Source: Pseudomonas costantinii (GTDB lineage: Bacteria > Pseudomonadota > Gammaproteobacteria > Pseudomonadales > Pseudomonadaceae). Taken from it: a stretch of 64,000 nucleotides of DNA. Every line of letters begins with the position of its first letter. Position 1 is the stretch's first letter. The notes beneath the pieces were generated by a model, which made no database searches, was not told where the DNA came from, and was given only the letters and a program-made list of their open reading frames with translations. The stretch is taken from the NCBI RefSeq assembly GCF_001870435.1, contig NZ_MDDR01000009.1, positions 58,835 through 122,834 on the forward strand, read 5' to 3'. Shown here piece by piece: positions 1 to 10,388 of this stretch. Both the position numbers and the translations under genes were made by a program.

Positions 1-23
1 CGGCGAGCTAAAGGAAGCGCTCA

Positions 24-296
24 ATGAACAAGGTGGGCAACATGAATAAAGTGACGTTCCCCAACGCCTGCCAGCTGATGCGCTGGCATTTTCATCCGAT
101 GGGCTTCGAGGGGAGCATGGACGCCCCCGGCAGTATGGTCGCCCGCCTGTTCGACCGTGCCAGCGGCGAGACGTTGATCGCCATCGCCGGCATCCCCTGC
201 GCCACCGTGATGAATGCCAGCGATGTGGAGCGCATCATCGAGGCGGTCGAGGATGAACTGGCGAGTTTTGTGCCGTCGCTGTCTTTGCGGGCCTGA
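24..296 (+). CDS. DUF1652 family protein, function unknown
   Basis: A 90-residue soluble protein that looks like the small DUF1652 proteins common in Pseudomonas; the function of that family is not known to me. An AAGGAAG ribosome site lies 7 nt before the ATG at 24; a second ATG at 42 is possible. No signal peptide or membrane segment is visible. The gene is alone on the plus strand and is followed by a strong hairpin. Family assignment rests on recognition of the overall sequence, not on a catalytic motif. Confidence 0.7.
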   Translation: MNKVGNMNKVTFPNACQLMRWHFHPMGFEGSMDAPGSMVARLFDRASGETLIAIAGIPCATVMNASDVERIIEAVEDELASFVPSLSLRA

Positions 297-323
297 GCAC
301 GATCTATCAGGCAACGAATAACC

Positions 324-347
324 AATGTGGGAGCCTGCTCCCACATT
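324..347. repeat. GTGGGAGC hairpin (Pseudomonas REP-like or terminator)
   Basis: AATGTGGGAGC and its exact reverse complement GCTCCCACATT enclose a 2-nt loop. This is the common intergenic repeat style of fluorescent pseudomonads. It sits between two convergent genes and can act as a bidirectional terminator. Confidence 0.75.
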
Positions 348-364
348 TGGATTGCATTCACTCT

Positions 365-2812
365 CTAGCTGCGTTGATCATCAAAGAACGCCTTTTTGCC
401 ATCTACCCGCTCCGACGCCCTTGGCACATTCACGCCTTGGCCTTCCGGTTTCTCCACATACCAATAACAATGGCTGACCGCACGGGTAATGCCGACATAG
501 GCCAGGCGCAGTACTTCGTCTCTTTGCGCATTGTCATACGGCTCGCTGTCACCGTCCTTGCCAAGCCCGGCCATGCGGTAGACCTGGTTCTTGTAAGGCG
601 AACTGGTGACATGCTGGCAATCACCAAGCAGAAAAACAGCATCCGCTTGCAGACCCTTGGCACTGTGATAGGTCAACTGCTTCAACCTGCGGTCCTGTGG
701 AGGCAAACTAGAATCCACATTAACTACAGACTGAATATGCTCTTGTATCAATAACTTATCGCTACTTTTTCGATAAAGCATTAACACTGAATCACCTTTT
801 TGATAGCGCTCCAGCAACTGCCGCCCGAGCGCCGCATCGTCCCGCGCCAGCACCATGACAGGTACCAGTGCCTTGGGTTCGCCACTGGCCTTGGCCTTCT
901 TACCCGGGATCGCCGGCGCGGCACGCACAATATGCTCGGCGGCGTCGATGATGTGCTGATGGCTGCGGTAGTTCTCACTCAACATCACGCGAGTGGTGCT
1001 CGGCGACGCAAATTCCTTGTTGAACGCCATGAAGTACTTGGGCGAACTGCCGCGCCAGCCATAGATCGACTGCCAGTCATCCCCCACGCACAGCAGCGAC
1101 GAGCGTTGCGCACCCCGGCCCACGTGCATTGCCGGGCCACGGCTACGGATTTCGCGCAAGCTGGCACGAATCCACGAAACGATCTGCGGTGAGACGTCCT
1201 GGAATTCGTCAATCATCAGGTGCGACATCGGCCGCAACAGTGGATCGCTGAGCAACTTGAGGTTTTCCGGGGTGTTCTCGCCAAACAGCGAGAACATCCG
1301 GTTGTAGGTCATGATCGGCGGCGACTGGTCCAGCAAGTGGTCTTCCAGGGCCTTCCAGAAAATGCTCAAGGCTTCGAAGAAGAACCGGTCGGGGTCATCC
1401 TTGGCAAAGCTCATCTGGCCCACGGCGGTTGGCACGTCCAACCCGAGATTCTCGATAAACCCGGCAGCCATGACAAAGCTGTCCAGCAACGGCGCTGAGG
1501 CCAGCTCGCCTTTGACCTTGTAATCAAAGCCCGGCCCGGCAGTAGCATCCCCGACGAGGCTGCTCAAAAGACGCTTTGATGATTCATAACTATCTAGCCA
1601 TATCATTGGCTTACGACAGAAAGCTTGAAACAAGGTGCGCTTAACCGCCCACTCCGCGCGTACTGCCAGTTTTGAATTCGGTCGGCTGATCTGGGCGTTC
1701 TCCCGCGAGTCGAAGCCCAGCACCACCCAGGCATCCAGCTGCGGGATGTAGCCGTGGCAGTGAAATTGCGCACCGTTGATTTCGAAAGTCTGGCGGCTGG
1801 GCTCGATCCCCTTGATCGGCCAGGCGCCCGCTTGAAACCACAGGTCTTCGATCACATCGCAGAGTTCTTCATCACGTTTGGCTGCAAGCTCCGTCACCGC
1901 CACGCGCTTCTGTACATCCGGATGATCGCGCTCCAGCTCCTTAAGTTGCAGGCCATGGCGGGCCAACGGCGCAATCAGCTCGCGAAAGCGCTCATGTCGG
2001 CCATGCAGCCGGTGGTAACAGGCATTCATCTGTTGGCGCTGGGCGTCGCTGATGCGCAGGTCGAATGGGTTGCTGTCAGCGTCTTCAAAACCGCTGCTGA
2101 GGTTCTCGAAGGCCTGCAACCGCTCAAAACCCGGCAGGCTGCGGACCATCGGCAAAATGCGCGAGTGAAAGGTGCGCACAACGGCCTGGGCTTCTTTGAA
2201 GCCAAGGGGTTGGCCCCACAGGCTGAGAATTTCCATGAGCTTGTTGATGAAGTCTTTGCGCGACTCGCGAGTGAAGGTCACCACCGTCATCGAGCTGAGT
2301 TCAAAACCCAAGTAATGGGTCAACAGCAGGATACGCAGCACCAACGAAGTGGACTTACCCGCACCCGCACCAGCAATCACTGAGGTCGAGGGTGTGTCGC
2401 TGAAGATCATCTTCCATTGCGCGGCACTCGGCTGCGCATGGGCCGGGAGCAAACGCGCCACGTCAGCCTTGATGCGTTTCTTCACGTCGGCGGTCAGGGG
2501 CAAGCGCCAATCGTCGAACAGGCTGTCATCCACGCCGGGGGCACGGTGCTCATCCGGGCGAAAATCACGAATCAGCAAGACCTGGCGACCTTCCTCGATA
2601 CCGTCCGCCTTGCCCTCGCGGTAGCCATACTCCACACCGGCCTCATGCCCGCTGCGAAATCCGTCGGCCTGCCCGTGCAGCCAGGAAAACCGGTGCTGGG
2701 CACGCAGGCGCGTCAGGCCATGGCCAAACAAGCGGGCTGCGAGCCGTTTCAGCAGGGGCATTTCGGCTAATGGGCGAAGTTCTGGGGGCAGATCAGGCGT
2801 TTGTTGCGGCAC
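365..2812 (-). CDS. UvrD/Rep-family superfamily 1 DNA helicase
   Basis: An 815-residue ATP-dependent helicase-like protein. The Walker A loop AGAGAGKST lies near residues 147-155 and the Walker B segment is MIDEFQDVSP. GDDWQSIYGWRG (motif III type), SENYRSH (motif IV type) and the C-terminal YVGITRA block (motif VI) complete the UvrD/PcrA-type set. The first ~130 residues, which include a charged repeat-like stretch (GYREGKADGIEEGRQ), are not part of the canonical helicase core. The start is a GTG at 2812 with GGAG 5 nt upstream. Presumed role is DNA repair or replication restart; the exact subfamily is not clear. It is a single gene, convergent with the DUF1652 gene. Confidence 0.85.
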   Translation of the reverse strand: MPQQTPDLPPELRPLAEMPLLKRLAARLFGHGLTRLRAQHRFSWLHGQADGFRSGHEAGVEYGYREGKADGIEEGRQVLLIRDFRPDEHRAPGVDDSLFDDWRLPLTADVKKRIKADVARLLPAHAQPSAAQWKMIFSDTPSTSVIAGAGAGKSTSLVLRILLLTHYLGFELSSMTVVTFTRESRKDFINKLMEILSLWGQPLGFKEAQAVVRTFHSRILPMVRSLPGFERLQAFENLSSGFEDADSNPFDLRISDAQRQQMNACYHRLHGRHERFRELIAPLARHGLQLKELERDHPDVQKRVAVTELAAKRDEELCDVIEDLWFQAGAWPIKGIEPSRQTFEINGAQFHCHGYIPQLDAWVVLGFDSRENAQISRPNSKLAVRAEWAVKRTLFQAFCRKPMIWLDSYESSKRLLSSLVGDATAGPGFDYKVKGELASAPLLDSFVMAAGFIENLGLDVPTAVGQMSFAKDDPDRFFFEALSIFWKALEDHLLDQSPPIMTYNRMFSLFGENTPENLKLLSDPLLRPMSHLMIDEFQDVSPQIVSWIRASLREIRSRGPAMHVGRGAQRSSLLCVGDDWQSIYGWRGSSPKYFMAFNKEFASPSTTRVMLSENYRSHQHIIDAAEHIVRAAPAIPGKKAKASGEPKALVPVMVLARDDAALGRQLLERYQKGDSVLMLYRKSSDKLLIQEHIQSVVNVDSSLPPQDRRLKQLTYHSAKGLQADAVFLLGDCQHVTSSPYKNQVYRMAGLGKDGDSEPYDNAQRDEVLRLAYVGITRAVSHCYWYVEKPEGQGVNVPRASERVDGKKAFFDDQRS

Positions 2813-3030
2813 GCGGACTCCAGCGATGAGGTGGTTTTAGCGAATGCGCCATGGTCGCCGGAATCGGCGTTCAGTTCCAGCCAATTGCTTTGACGTCATG
2901 CAGTTAGGCGATGAAGTGAAAGTCAAAACGCCAGCAAGCAATCGAATTAATGGATAGGAATCCGGCACTTTTTACGCTTTTTATCGATCATGTACTGCTG
3001 GATCATGGGCACCATCAACAGGAGACGATC

Positions 3031-3726
3031 ATGCTTGAACTTCGACCTTTCAACACGCTGGGCGGCGCCCACCATGGCTGGCTTGACGCCCATCACCACT
3101 TCTCATTCGCCGAGTACCACGACCCCAGCCGCATGCACTGGGGCAACCTGCGGGTGTGGAACGACGACATCATTGCGCCAGGTACCGGCTTCCCGCAGCA
3201 CCCGCACCGCGACATGGAAATCATCACGTATGTGCGTGAAGGCGCTATCAGCCATGCCGACAACCTGGGCAATAAAGGCCGCACCGAGGCTGGCGATGTG
3301 CAAGTGATGAGTGCCGGCACCGGGATCGCCCACAGCGAATACAACCTGGAAGCCACGCCGACCAAGATTTTCCAGATCTGGATTATCCCGAATGAAAGCG
3401 GCCTGCCGCCTTCCTGGGGTGCCAAGCCCTTTCCGAAGGGCGATCGCGAAGGTTTTGTGACCTTGGCCAGCGGCAAGACCGGTGACAGCGAAAGCCTGCG
3501 CATTCGCGCCGATGCACGTCTGGTGGCGGCAAACCTGAAAGCTGGGGAAAGTGCCGAGTATCGGCTGGACGCCGGGCGCCGGGCGTATCTGGTACCGGCG
3601 ACGGGGGTGATTGAAGTCAATGGCTTGCGTGCGCAAGCTCGAGACGGTGTGGCGGTTGAGGATGAGCAGGTGTTACGGGTGACTGCGATTGAAGACAGCG
3701 AGATCGTGTTGGTCGACCTGGCCTGA
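3031..3726 (+). CDS. pirin family protein (YhhW-like bicupin)
   Basis: 231 residues starting at the ATG at 3031, which has AGGAG upstream; the longer frame opening at 2950 has no comparable ribosome site. The cupin metal site is visible as HPHRDME with a later HSEYN block, giving the usual three His and one Glu. The N-terminal block RPFNTLGGAHHGWLDAHHHF is typical of pirins of the YhhW type, some of which have quercetin 2,3-dioxygenase activity. The physiological substrate cannot be read from sequence. It is monocistronic and followed by a REP-type hairpin. Confidence 0.85.
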   Translation: MLELRPFNTLGGAHHGWLDAHHHFSFAEYHDPSRMHWGNLRVWNDDIIAPGTGFPQHPHRDMEIITYVREGAISHADNLGNKGRTEAGDVQVMSAGTGIAHSEYNLEATPTKIFQIWIIPNESGLPPSWGAKPFPKGDREGFVTLASGKTGDSESLRIRADARLVAANLKAGESAEYRLDAGRRAYLVPATGVIEVNGLRAQARDGVAVEDEQVLRVTAIEDSEIVLVDLA

Positions 3727-3751
3727 TCTTCAGCCCTGGCCACACTTAAAG

Positions 3752-3779
3752 TGTGGGAGCTGGCAAGCCAGCCCCCACA
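3752..3779. repeat. REP-like hairpin between convergent genes
   Basis: TGTGGGAGCTGGC and GCCAGCCCCCACA pair with one mismatch around a 2-nt loop. The core matches the hairpin at 324-347. It lies between the ends of the pirin and phosphoglucomutase genes and may terminate both. Confidence 0.7.
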
Positions 3780-3793
3780 TTTACAGCCGTGTG

Positions 3794-5440
3794 TCAGTTA
3801 GCAGTAATCGCACCGTCAACCAGCACTTGAGCTTCTTCCACCAGTTGCTTGAGGTGATCTTCGCCAATAAAGCTTTCGGCGTAGATCTTGTAGATGTCCT
3901 CGGTGCCCGATGGCCGCGCGGCGAACCAGCCGTTTTCGGTCATCACTTTCAACCCGCCAATCGCCTGGTTGTTGCCCGGCGCATGGCTGAGAATCTGCTG
4001 GATGCTTTCCCCGGCCAATTGCGTGGACGTGACCTGCTCCGGCGACAGCTTGCCCAGCAAGGCTTTCTGCGCCGGGGTGGCCTTGGCGTCGACGCGAATC
4101 GCGAACGGCTCGCCCAGGGCATCGGTCAAGCCACGATAAATCTGGCTTGGGTCCTGGCCTTTGCGCGACGTCATTTCTGCCGCCAGCAAGGCTGGGATCA
4201 GGCCGTCCTTGTCAGTGCTCCACACGCTGCCGTCCTTGCGCAGGAACGAAGCACCGGCGCTTTCCTCACCGCCAAACCCCAACGAACCTTCGAACAGGCC
4301 ATCGGCAAACCACTTGAAGCCCACCGGTACTTCATACAGGCGACGACCGATACGCGCAGCGACGCGATCAATCAGGCCGCTGCTGACCACGGTCTTGCCC
4401 ACAGCTGCGTCGGCACGCCAGTCAGGACGGTTCTGGAACAGGTAATCAATGGACACCGCCAGATAGTTGTTCGGCGCCAGCAGCCCGCCGGACGGGGTGA
4501 CGATGCCGTGACGGTCGTGGTCCGGATCACAGGCGAAGGCCACGTCGAAACGCTCTTTGAGGCCAATCAGGCCTTGCATCGCGTAGCTGGAGGACGGGTC
4601 CATACGGATCTGACCGTCCCAGTCGACGCTCATGAAACGGAAGGTGGGGTCGACTTCGGTGTTCACCACGTCCAGGTTCAAGCGATAGTGTTCGGCGATT
4701 GCCGACCAGTAGCGCACCCCTGCTCCGCCCAACGGATCGACGCCCAGACGCAGGTCGGCGCTGCGGATCGCGTCCATGTCGATCACATTGATCAGATCAG
4801 CCACGTAGCTGTTGAGGTAGTCATGACGATGGGTGGTGTCGGCTTTGAGTGCCTGCGCGTGGGTGATGCGCTTGACCCCTGCCAGTTTGTTGGCCAGCAA
4901 CTCGTTGGCCTTGGCTTCGATCCACTTGGTCACGTGGGTATCGGCCGGCCCACCATTGGGTGGGTTGTACTTGTAGCCGCCACTTTGCGGCGGGTTGTGG
5001 GACGGCGTGATGACGATGCCGTCCGCCAGGCCGCTGGTGCGGCCACGGTTATAGCAAATGATGGCGTGGGAAATCGCCGGGGTGGGCGTGTATTCATCGC
5101 CTTCGGCGAGCATCACGTGCACGCCATTGGCGGCCAGTACTTCCAGGGCGCTGGCACCGGCAGGTGTCGATAGCGCGTGGGTGTCCAGGCCGACGAACAA
5201 TGGACCGTTGATGCCTTGGGCTTCGCGATACAGGCAAATGGCCTGGCTGATGGCAAGCACATGCCATTCGTTAAAGCTCAGCTCGAACGAGCTGCCACGG
5301 TGCCCGGAAGTACCAAAGGCCACGCGCTGGGTGGAGATCGCTGCATCAGGCTGGCCCGTGTAATAGGCCGTGACCAGTCGCGGGATATCCACCAGCAACT
5401 GGGCTGGCGCCGGCTTGCCCGCAAAAGGACTGATTGTCAT
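3794..5440 (-). CDS. pgm: alpha-D-glucose phosphate-specific phosphoglucomutase
   Basis: 548 residues, the usual length for bacterial Pgm, which interconverts glucose-1-phosphate and glucose-6-phosphate in the cytoplasm. The phosphoserine loop [16 protein letters not shown], the metal-binding [10 protein letters not shown] segment, the sugar-binding GGEESAG and the phosphate-binding RPSGTED are all present. The ATG at 5440 is well supported. It stands alone between the pirin gene (convergent) and the MocR gene. Nothing suggests damage or transfer. Confidence 0.95.
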   Translation of the reverse strand: MTISPFAGKPAPAQLLVDIPRLVTAYYTGQPDAAISTQRVAFGTSGHRGSSFELSFNEWHVLAISQAICLYREAQGINGPLFVGLDTHALSTPAGASALEVLAANGVHVMLAEGDEYTPTPAISHAIICYNRGRTSGLADGIVITPSHNPPQSGGYKYNPPNGGPADTHVTKWIEAKANELLANKLAGVKRITHAQALKADTTHRHDYLNSYVADLINVIDMDAIRSADLRLGVDPLGGAGVRYWSAIAEHYRLNLDVVNTEVDPTFRFMSVDWDGQIRMDPSSSYAMQGLIGLKERFDVAFACDPDHDRHGIVTPSGGLLAPNNYLAVSIDYLFQNRPDWRADAAVGKTVVSSGLIDRVAARIGRRLYEVPVGFKWFADGLFEGSLGFGGEESAGASFLRKDGSVWSTDKDGLIPALLAAEMTSRKGQDPSQIYRGLTDALGEPFAIRVDAKATPAQKALLGKLSPEQVTSTQLAGESIQQILSHAPGNNQAIGGLKVMTENGWFAARPSGTEDIYKIYAESFIGEDHLKQLVEEAQVLVDGAITAN

Positions 5441-5545
5441 GCATAAACCTCGAAAAGAAGGGTTTGGAAAAAACGACAGTTTACTGAGAGTTGGACTACT
5501 GCGCGACGGTATCTATCCCACATCACCAAGAGAAATTTCACGCAC

Positions 5546-6952
5546 TTAATCGATCTGCGCCTGCCGCAATGCTTCGCTCAGGGCCGTTAGGGCAGCCTCC
5601 AGGTTGGGCTGCCCATGAAAGGTGTGACTCAAGCGTAAGTGCTGGTGATGCAGGCCACCGACGCTGAATAGCTCACCCGGCGCCACCACCACCTGCCGGG
5701 CCAGCAAATACTGGAACACTTGGCGCATGTCCACCGTTTGGGTAGAGCCTAACCAGAAGGTGGCGCCGCCAACGGGCATTCGATAGGTCACTTGTTCACC
5801 CAGATGCTGGTCCAGACGCCGACTCATCTCCCCCGCCTGTTCGCGTAGCAACTGACGCAAGGCGCGCAAGTGCTGGTCGATTCGCCCGCTGTGATACAAA
5901 CGGGCAATCGCGCGCTGGCGAATCGCTGATAGCCGGAACGAGCGCAACAGGAACTGACGCTGCAATTCGCTGCTCATGTGTCGGGATAGCGCGTAACCAT
6001 AAGGGGCTTCAGGCCCGAGTACTTTCTCGAAAGAGGAAAATACGATCAGTCGCTCTGGGTTCACCAAGTCACGCAACGCCGTCTGGGCCGGTTTGAAACT
6101 CAACTCACCATAGGTGTCGTTTTCCAGCAGCCAACAGCCGTATCGATCAAGCAACTGCGCCACCGCCTGTCGGTCGTGAGGTGACATCGCAACCCCTGAT
6201 GGCTGGCTGCTCACTGACGACAGCACGACCAACTGCACGGACTCGTCGCGCAGCATCCCTTCTAGCGACACCAAATCCAGGCAGCCATCATGTGTCCAGG
6301 GCAATTCGATGAGGCGTACCCCGCAATCCTGCAGCAGACGCAGGATCAGCCAGTCGCAGGGCGACTCGACAATCACCGCGGTACCTCGCAGCCCCAGCAC
6401 CTCGATCAGGATATCCAGCACACCGCGCAGGTCTGCGCCGATATAGACGTCGTCGGCTTGCCAGCAGCGGGTCGGCGACGAGGTATAGCGAGCCGCCAAC
6501 GCCGCCCGCAGCTCCCATACTCCGCACGGCTGGGACCAGGGCTGCAAATGGCATGGGTATTGGCGCACCAGTTCTCGCTCCAGCCGCAATAACGTGCCAT
6601 CCAGGGACGCCAACAACGCAGGCTCATCGCCGCTGAGTACCACCATGCCAGGACGCCGGGCGGCAACATAGAGGCGCTCGAGCAAATCCTCGCCTGGCCA
6701 CGCCAGAGGGTTCCCGGCAAGGGGCCAGGCGTAATAGCCCGACTTGGCCACCGAATAAATCCTGCCCTCTTTCTCAAGCAGCGAATAGGCATATTGGACA
6801 GTGGAGATCGACACGTTCAACCGCTCGGATAACTGCCGCAGAGACGGCAGTTTCACCCGGGTATCGGTACTGACCTCGTTAATCAGGTTGATCATGTAGC
6901 GATAAACTGCCTGATAGGCAAAATCCGCCTGTCGAACGCCACGCAGCGTCAT
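5546..6952 (-). CDS. MocR-type GntR regulator with aminotransferase domain
   Basis: 468 residues. The N-terminal winged helix (about 1-75) carries LPSLRQLSERLNVSISTVQ, a GntR recognition segment. The rest is an aminotransferase-fold domain with a candidate PLP lysine in SSFEKVLGPEAPYGYALS. MocR proteins sense an amino-group ligand or PLP and usually control a neighbouring metabolic gene. The ATG overlaps the stop of the upstream gene as ATGA, so the two are translationally coupled and probably functionally linked. Confidence 0.85.
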   Translation of the reverse strand: MTLRGVRQADFAYQAVYRYMINLINEVSTDTRVKLPSLRQLSERLNVSISTVQYAYSLLEKEGRIYSVAKSGYYAWPLAGNPLAWPGEDLLERLYVAARRPGMVVLSGDEPALLASLDGTLLRLERELVRQYPCHLQPWSQPCGVWELRAALAARYTSSPTRCWQADDVYIGADLRGVLDILIEVLGLRGTAVIVESPCDWLILRLLQDCGVRLIELPWTHDGCLDLVSLEGMLRDESVQLVVLSSVSSQPSGVAMSPHDRQAVAQLLDRYGCWLLENDTYGELSFKPAQTALRDLVNPERLIVFSSFEKVLGPEAPYGYALSRHMSSELQRQFLLRSFRLSAIRQRAIARLYHSGRIDQHLRALRQLLREQAGEMSRRLDQHLGEQVTYRMPVGGATFWLGSTQTVDMRQVFQYLLARQVVVAPGELFSVGGLHHQHLRLSHTFHGQPNLEAALTALSEALRQAQID

Positions 6953-8382
6953 CGTCCGGACAGCTGAAAGACCATGTCATCGTTGGCCATAGGTCTCTCA
7001 TGACTACGGCTGCATACAGCACTGCCCAAGCCGAGGGTCACCGGCCGTTTGCGGTACAAGTGCTGGAGCAAAGGCAGCGGCAACCCACTGGTGTCGGTCA
7101 CCCACTGCTGCAGCATCTCGGCGGCAGGCTTGCCCTGTAGCACCTTGTGCAGTTCGGGCAGTGCCACCAGCATGCCCGGATGGCACTGGCGCAAGTAACC
7201 TTCCAGTCGTTCGCCGTGATGGATGAAAGGCGAAAACAACAGGCAGACCAGTTGGCTTTCATCCAGACCGAAGAACTGCTGGGCGAAACTGGCCGACTGG
7301 GTGCGCCCTTCATGACTGATGGCCTGGAGCACCCACTCTTCGGGAACCTGTAGACGACGCAGGTACTTAGCCGCCTGCTGAATGAACACTTCGACACCTT
7401 CTTCGTAAGCCATCTCCCGCAGACATTCGGCCTGCAACCCTCGCAGGTGCGCCATTAACATCGGATGGGCGTAGGCCGGATGGCTGAAATGAAAGCCCAA
7501 CGGGTCCGGGGTATAGGCCATGAAGTCGGCAAGCAACGGTGTACAGCCACGACCAATCCCCGCCACAAGGTCGGCAATCCCGATATATGCCAGGTGGCGG
7601 TGCCCGCCCTGACTGGCGTCTGCCTTCGGCACATAATGCTCGCCGTACAGATCACGGTAGAAGTCATCGCTCCACCCATCCATGCGCGCGAACAACCCAT
7701 TGAGCGATGAAGAGCTGTCCGCTGGAATTACAACGCCTGCTGCCTGGACGGTCTTTTTCAGCCAAGCGAGGAGCTGGCTCTGCTTGCGCGCCGAATCACC
7801 GCTGACCAGCGCATGCACCCCGCCATTCCAGGTGCTGACACGCTGATAGAAATCCCCCAGGGCCAAGTAGGTATCGTTACACAGTGTCGCGCAAATATCG
7901 CCGGAGGTCAGATGCCCCACCATCAACATGTTGCGTTGACGGGTTTCGCGCCCGAAGGTGGACGCCGGGCGCTGGTGGTTAAAAGGCAGCACCTCTTCAT
8001 TTTCCACCATCAGTAGCTCAACCCTGGGGTCATCGTGGAAAAATAATCGACTGTAGCCACGGTGGAGCGTGTCGAGGGTGCCCTGAGTCATGCCTGCATG
8101 GCGCAACGTGGCGACCCGCAGTTGGAACGTCTTGGGCGCACGTCCGGCGATGGTCAATTGCGCAGCACGCAGCAATGCCAGGGTATAACTGCTGACTTCA
8201 CCGCCCCCATGGGCCAGCAGTATCCGGAAATCGCCCATTTGTTCCATGCCGCCTGCGGCCACGACAATACGCTGGATCAGCAATTGAAGTGCTGTGCGCT
8301 CTGCGCGATTGAAGTGCCCAATCAACCGTTGCAAAACTTGCTGATAAACATAATTCATAGCCTGCTCGTGAATAGCGCTCAT
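6949..8382 (-). CDS. conserved protein of unknown function, coupled to MocR gene
   Basis: 477 residues with no motif I can assign. It has no signal peptide and no long hydrophobic segment, so it is probably cytoplasmic. The sequence is rich in His and aromatic residues (for example GGHRHLAYIG, GFHFSHPAYAHPM). It is the first gene of a two-gene unit, sharing ATGA with the MocR regulator downstream. The 715-bp gap upstream suggests that the promoter of the pair lies there. I do not recognise the family. Confidence 0.7.
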   Translation of the reverse strand: MSAIHEQAMNYVYQQVLQRLIGHFNRAERTALQLLIQRIVVAAGGMEQMGDFRILLAHGGGEVSSYTLALLRAAQLTIAGRAPKTFQLRVATLRHAGMTQGTLDTLHRGYSRLFFHDDPRVELLMVENEEVLPFNHQRPASTFGRETRQRNMLMVGHLTSGDICATLCNDTYLALGDFYQRVSTWNGGVHALVSGDSARKQSQLLAWLKKTVQAAGVVIPADSSSSLNGLFARMDGWSDDFYRDLYGEHYVPKADASQGGHRHLAYIGIADLVAGIGRGCTPLLADFMAYTPDPLGFHFSHPAYAHPMLMAHLRGLQAECLREMAYEEGVEVFIQQAAKYLRRLQVPEEWVLQAISHEGRTQSASFAQQFFGLDESQLVCLLFSPFIHHGERLEGYLRQCHPGMLVALPELHKVLQGKPAAEMLQQWVTDTSGLPLPLLQHLYRKRPVTLGLGSAVCSRSHERPMANDDMVFQLSGR

Positions 8383-9097
8383 TGTTCTACTACCTGAGTT
8401 GAAATATCAGTTTCAAGCAACTGCTGACAGTACTTGCTCGTTCTATTACGTCTCTAAGAATGTCGCTTCGGCATAGTGTTCATGACAAACAGACACTAGC
8501 ACCTTGCAACAAAACGACAGGGACTGCTTACTTGGCCACCCCTGGAGATCCATCACCTGAAAAGGCCGCGGGCCAAGCGCCCAGAGCATTGATAGCGACA
8601 ACCCTAGGAATATTCCGACAACTTCCTACGGCGCTTTAACCCTGAACTCAAAGATTTATCCGACAAATAAAGCTCGCCAAACTTCGATACCCGCCTGCTT
8701 ATTGATTGGGACCTGCCTTGGAAACACCCATATCCTCGAGCCCAAGCAGATGCAGCGTTATTAATGACAGGAACTACCCGCAGCGATAGTAGAGAGTCAA
8801 TCATTACTCAATCCTTGAGATGAAAGTGAAGACCCAATTATCAGGACTGGAATAATGATTAACAGATACAGAACCTGGGCGAAAACCAGTTCAGATAACT
8901 ACCAGGCAATGCGCTGGTAAGGCACACACAACAACGCCGCACTGAGATTCAGGGCGGCGCCAAGGGGAAAGGTATCGTTTACAGGACCGAACGACGAATG
9001 CACGCTTCAGACAACGCGCGGGGAAAGCCCTGTCAAATGGCGCATTTGCCCCATGCGCCCGGGGTTTGGAGTAATCGTTTGCGAATACTCCTACACC
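8383..9097. other. 715-bp gap without a convincing gene
   Basis: This gap separates the unknown protein gene from the end of the oxidoreductase gene. A 66-codon minus frame at 8604-8804 has no recognisable family and no good ribosome site. A small hairpin, GGCGCAT/ATGCGCC at 9039-9059, may help end the oxidoreductase transcript. Otherwise it presumably holds the promoter of the 8382 gene. Confidence 0.5.
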
Positions 9098-10120
9098 TCA
9101 AACAGCTTCAACCTGCAACGCAACGCGCTCGCGGCACGGGCATTCGTCCATATAACGGTGCGCTTCCACGAACTGATTGAACGGAAACACTGTGGTTTTC
9201 AGCGGCACCAGCACACGGTCAGCGGTCAGTTGGTTGATGTCACGCAAGGCGCGTTGCAAGGCGACCTGATCCTGGATAATGCCCAGTTCCGGTTTGCCGG
9301 TGAAATTGCCGATGCAGTGCACAAAGAACTGAATATTCTTCTGGAACGCCGCGCAAGCCGGGAAAGGTGTCTGGTTGCCGCCTTGCAGGCCGTAGAGCAC
9401 CAGGCTGCCACGCGGCGCCAGTACGTCACCGAGCAACGACATCTGCGGGCCGCCCAAGCCATCGAACACCACATCAACGCCGCGGTTATCGGTGAACTTG
9501 TTGATTTGCATCAGCAGGTCCTGCTCTTCGGTGACGATCACCTTCTCAGCCCCAAGGGACAACAGGTACTCGCGTTCGGCGCTGTCTTTGGTGGCAGCAA
9601 TCACCCGCACACCCAGGGCTTTGCCCAGTTGCACGAACGAAGGGCCAGCGCAGTGACTGGCGTCGGTTACCAGGGCAAATTGGCCGGGTTTGACCCGCGC
9701 CAGATCCACATAGGCAAAGTAGGCAATCAGCAGCGGCGTGTAGTGCACGCTGGCTTCAATCGGGCTCAAGACGTCGGGATAACGGGTCAATGCCGAACGG
9801 GGCAGGACGATCTGCTCGCCATACACCGGGTAATCATTGGGGCTCTCGGCCGGAAAACTGGCCACTTTATCGCCCACTGCCAAATCATCCACGCCGTCGC
9901 CGAGGGCTACAACCACCCCGGCCATCTCATGGCCAAGGCCTGATGGCAAACGTGCATGGGAAGACGCCAGGTTCTGGCGCCACAGAATGTCGTACCAGCT
10001 GATGCCAATCGCGTCGACACGCACCTGCACTTCGCCCGGTGCGGGCTGCGCGGCTACATGCTCTTCGCACTTGAGCACCTCGGCCGGACCAAACTTGTGA
10101 AAACGAATCGTGCGGGACAT
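9098..10120 (-). CDS. zinc-type alcohol dehydrogenase / quinone oxidoreductase family
   Basis: 340 residues of the medium-chain dehydrogenase superfamily. The block GHEMAGVVVALGDGV is the usual N-terminal signature, and GVDVVFDGLGGPQM follows the Rossmann half. The ATG at 10120 has GAGG 6 nt upstream; the longer frame to 10228 lacks this support. Structural-zinc cysteines are not evident, so quinone-oxidoreductase-like NADPH chemistry is likely. It is divergent from the LysR gene at 10389, the usual geometry for a LysR target. Confidence 0.8.
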   Translation of the reverse strand: MSRTIRFHKFGPAEVLKCEEHVAAQPAPGEVQVRVDAIGISWYDILWRQNLASSHARLPSGLGHEMAGVVVALGDGVDDLAVGDKVASFPAESPNDYPVYGEQIVLPRSALTRYPDVLSPIEASVHYTPLLIAYFAYVDLARVKPGQFALVTDASHCAGPSFVQLGKALGVRVIAATKDSAEREYLLSLGAEKVIVTEEQDLLMQINKFTDNRGVDVVFDGLGGPQMSLLGDVLAPRGSLVLYGLQGGNQTPFPACAAFQKNIQFFVHCIGNFTGKPELGIIQDQVALQRALRDINQLTADRVLVPLKTTVFPFNQFVEAHRYMDECPCRERVALQVEAV

Positions 10121-10388
10121 CGCAAACCTCGTCAAAGTAACCTCTAATGCCATGAACTCTATCTGGGCTTTACGGGTAAGACCACCGGTCGCCGTTAATA
10201 GTCGACATGCCTGCCATTGATTCCGCATCTGAGGAATTGACCTCAGCGCTTGTAAGAAAACTCAATTAGCCGGTGCAGAGTACCAGCCTTTCCCCGTAAG
10301 ATTCATGCCGGTCATGCTTCTAAATGGAATCCAAGGGGTTCTTATATGGCCGCTCTCGTCAAGTTTGCTGACTCTTCCAGGACACAAG

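Noticed and set aside
1754..2383. Plus-strand frame of 209 codons
   Set aside because: Shadow of the helicase gene.
3689..5173. Long plus-strand frame of 494 codons
   Set aside because: It is antisense to the phosphoglucomutase gene, has no recognisable family and reflects high-GC codon bias.
8604..8804. 66-codon minus frame in the 715-bp gap
   Set aside because: No family resemblance, no good ribosome site, and composition that does not look coding.
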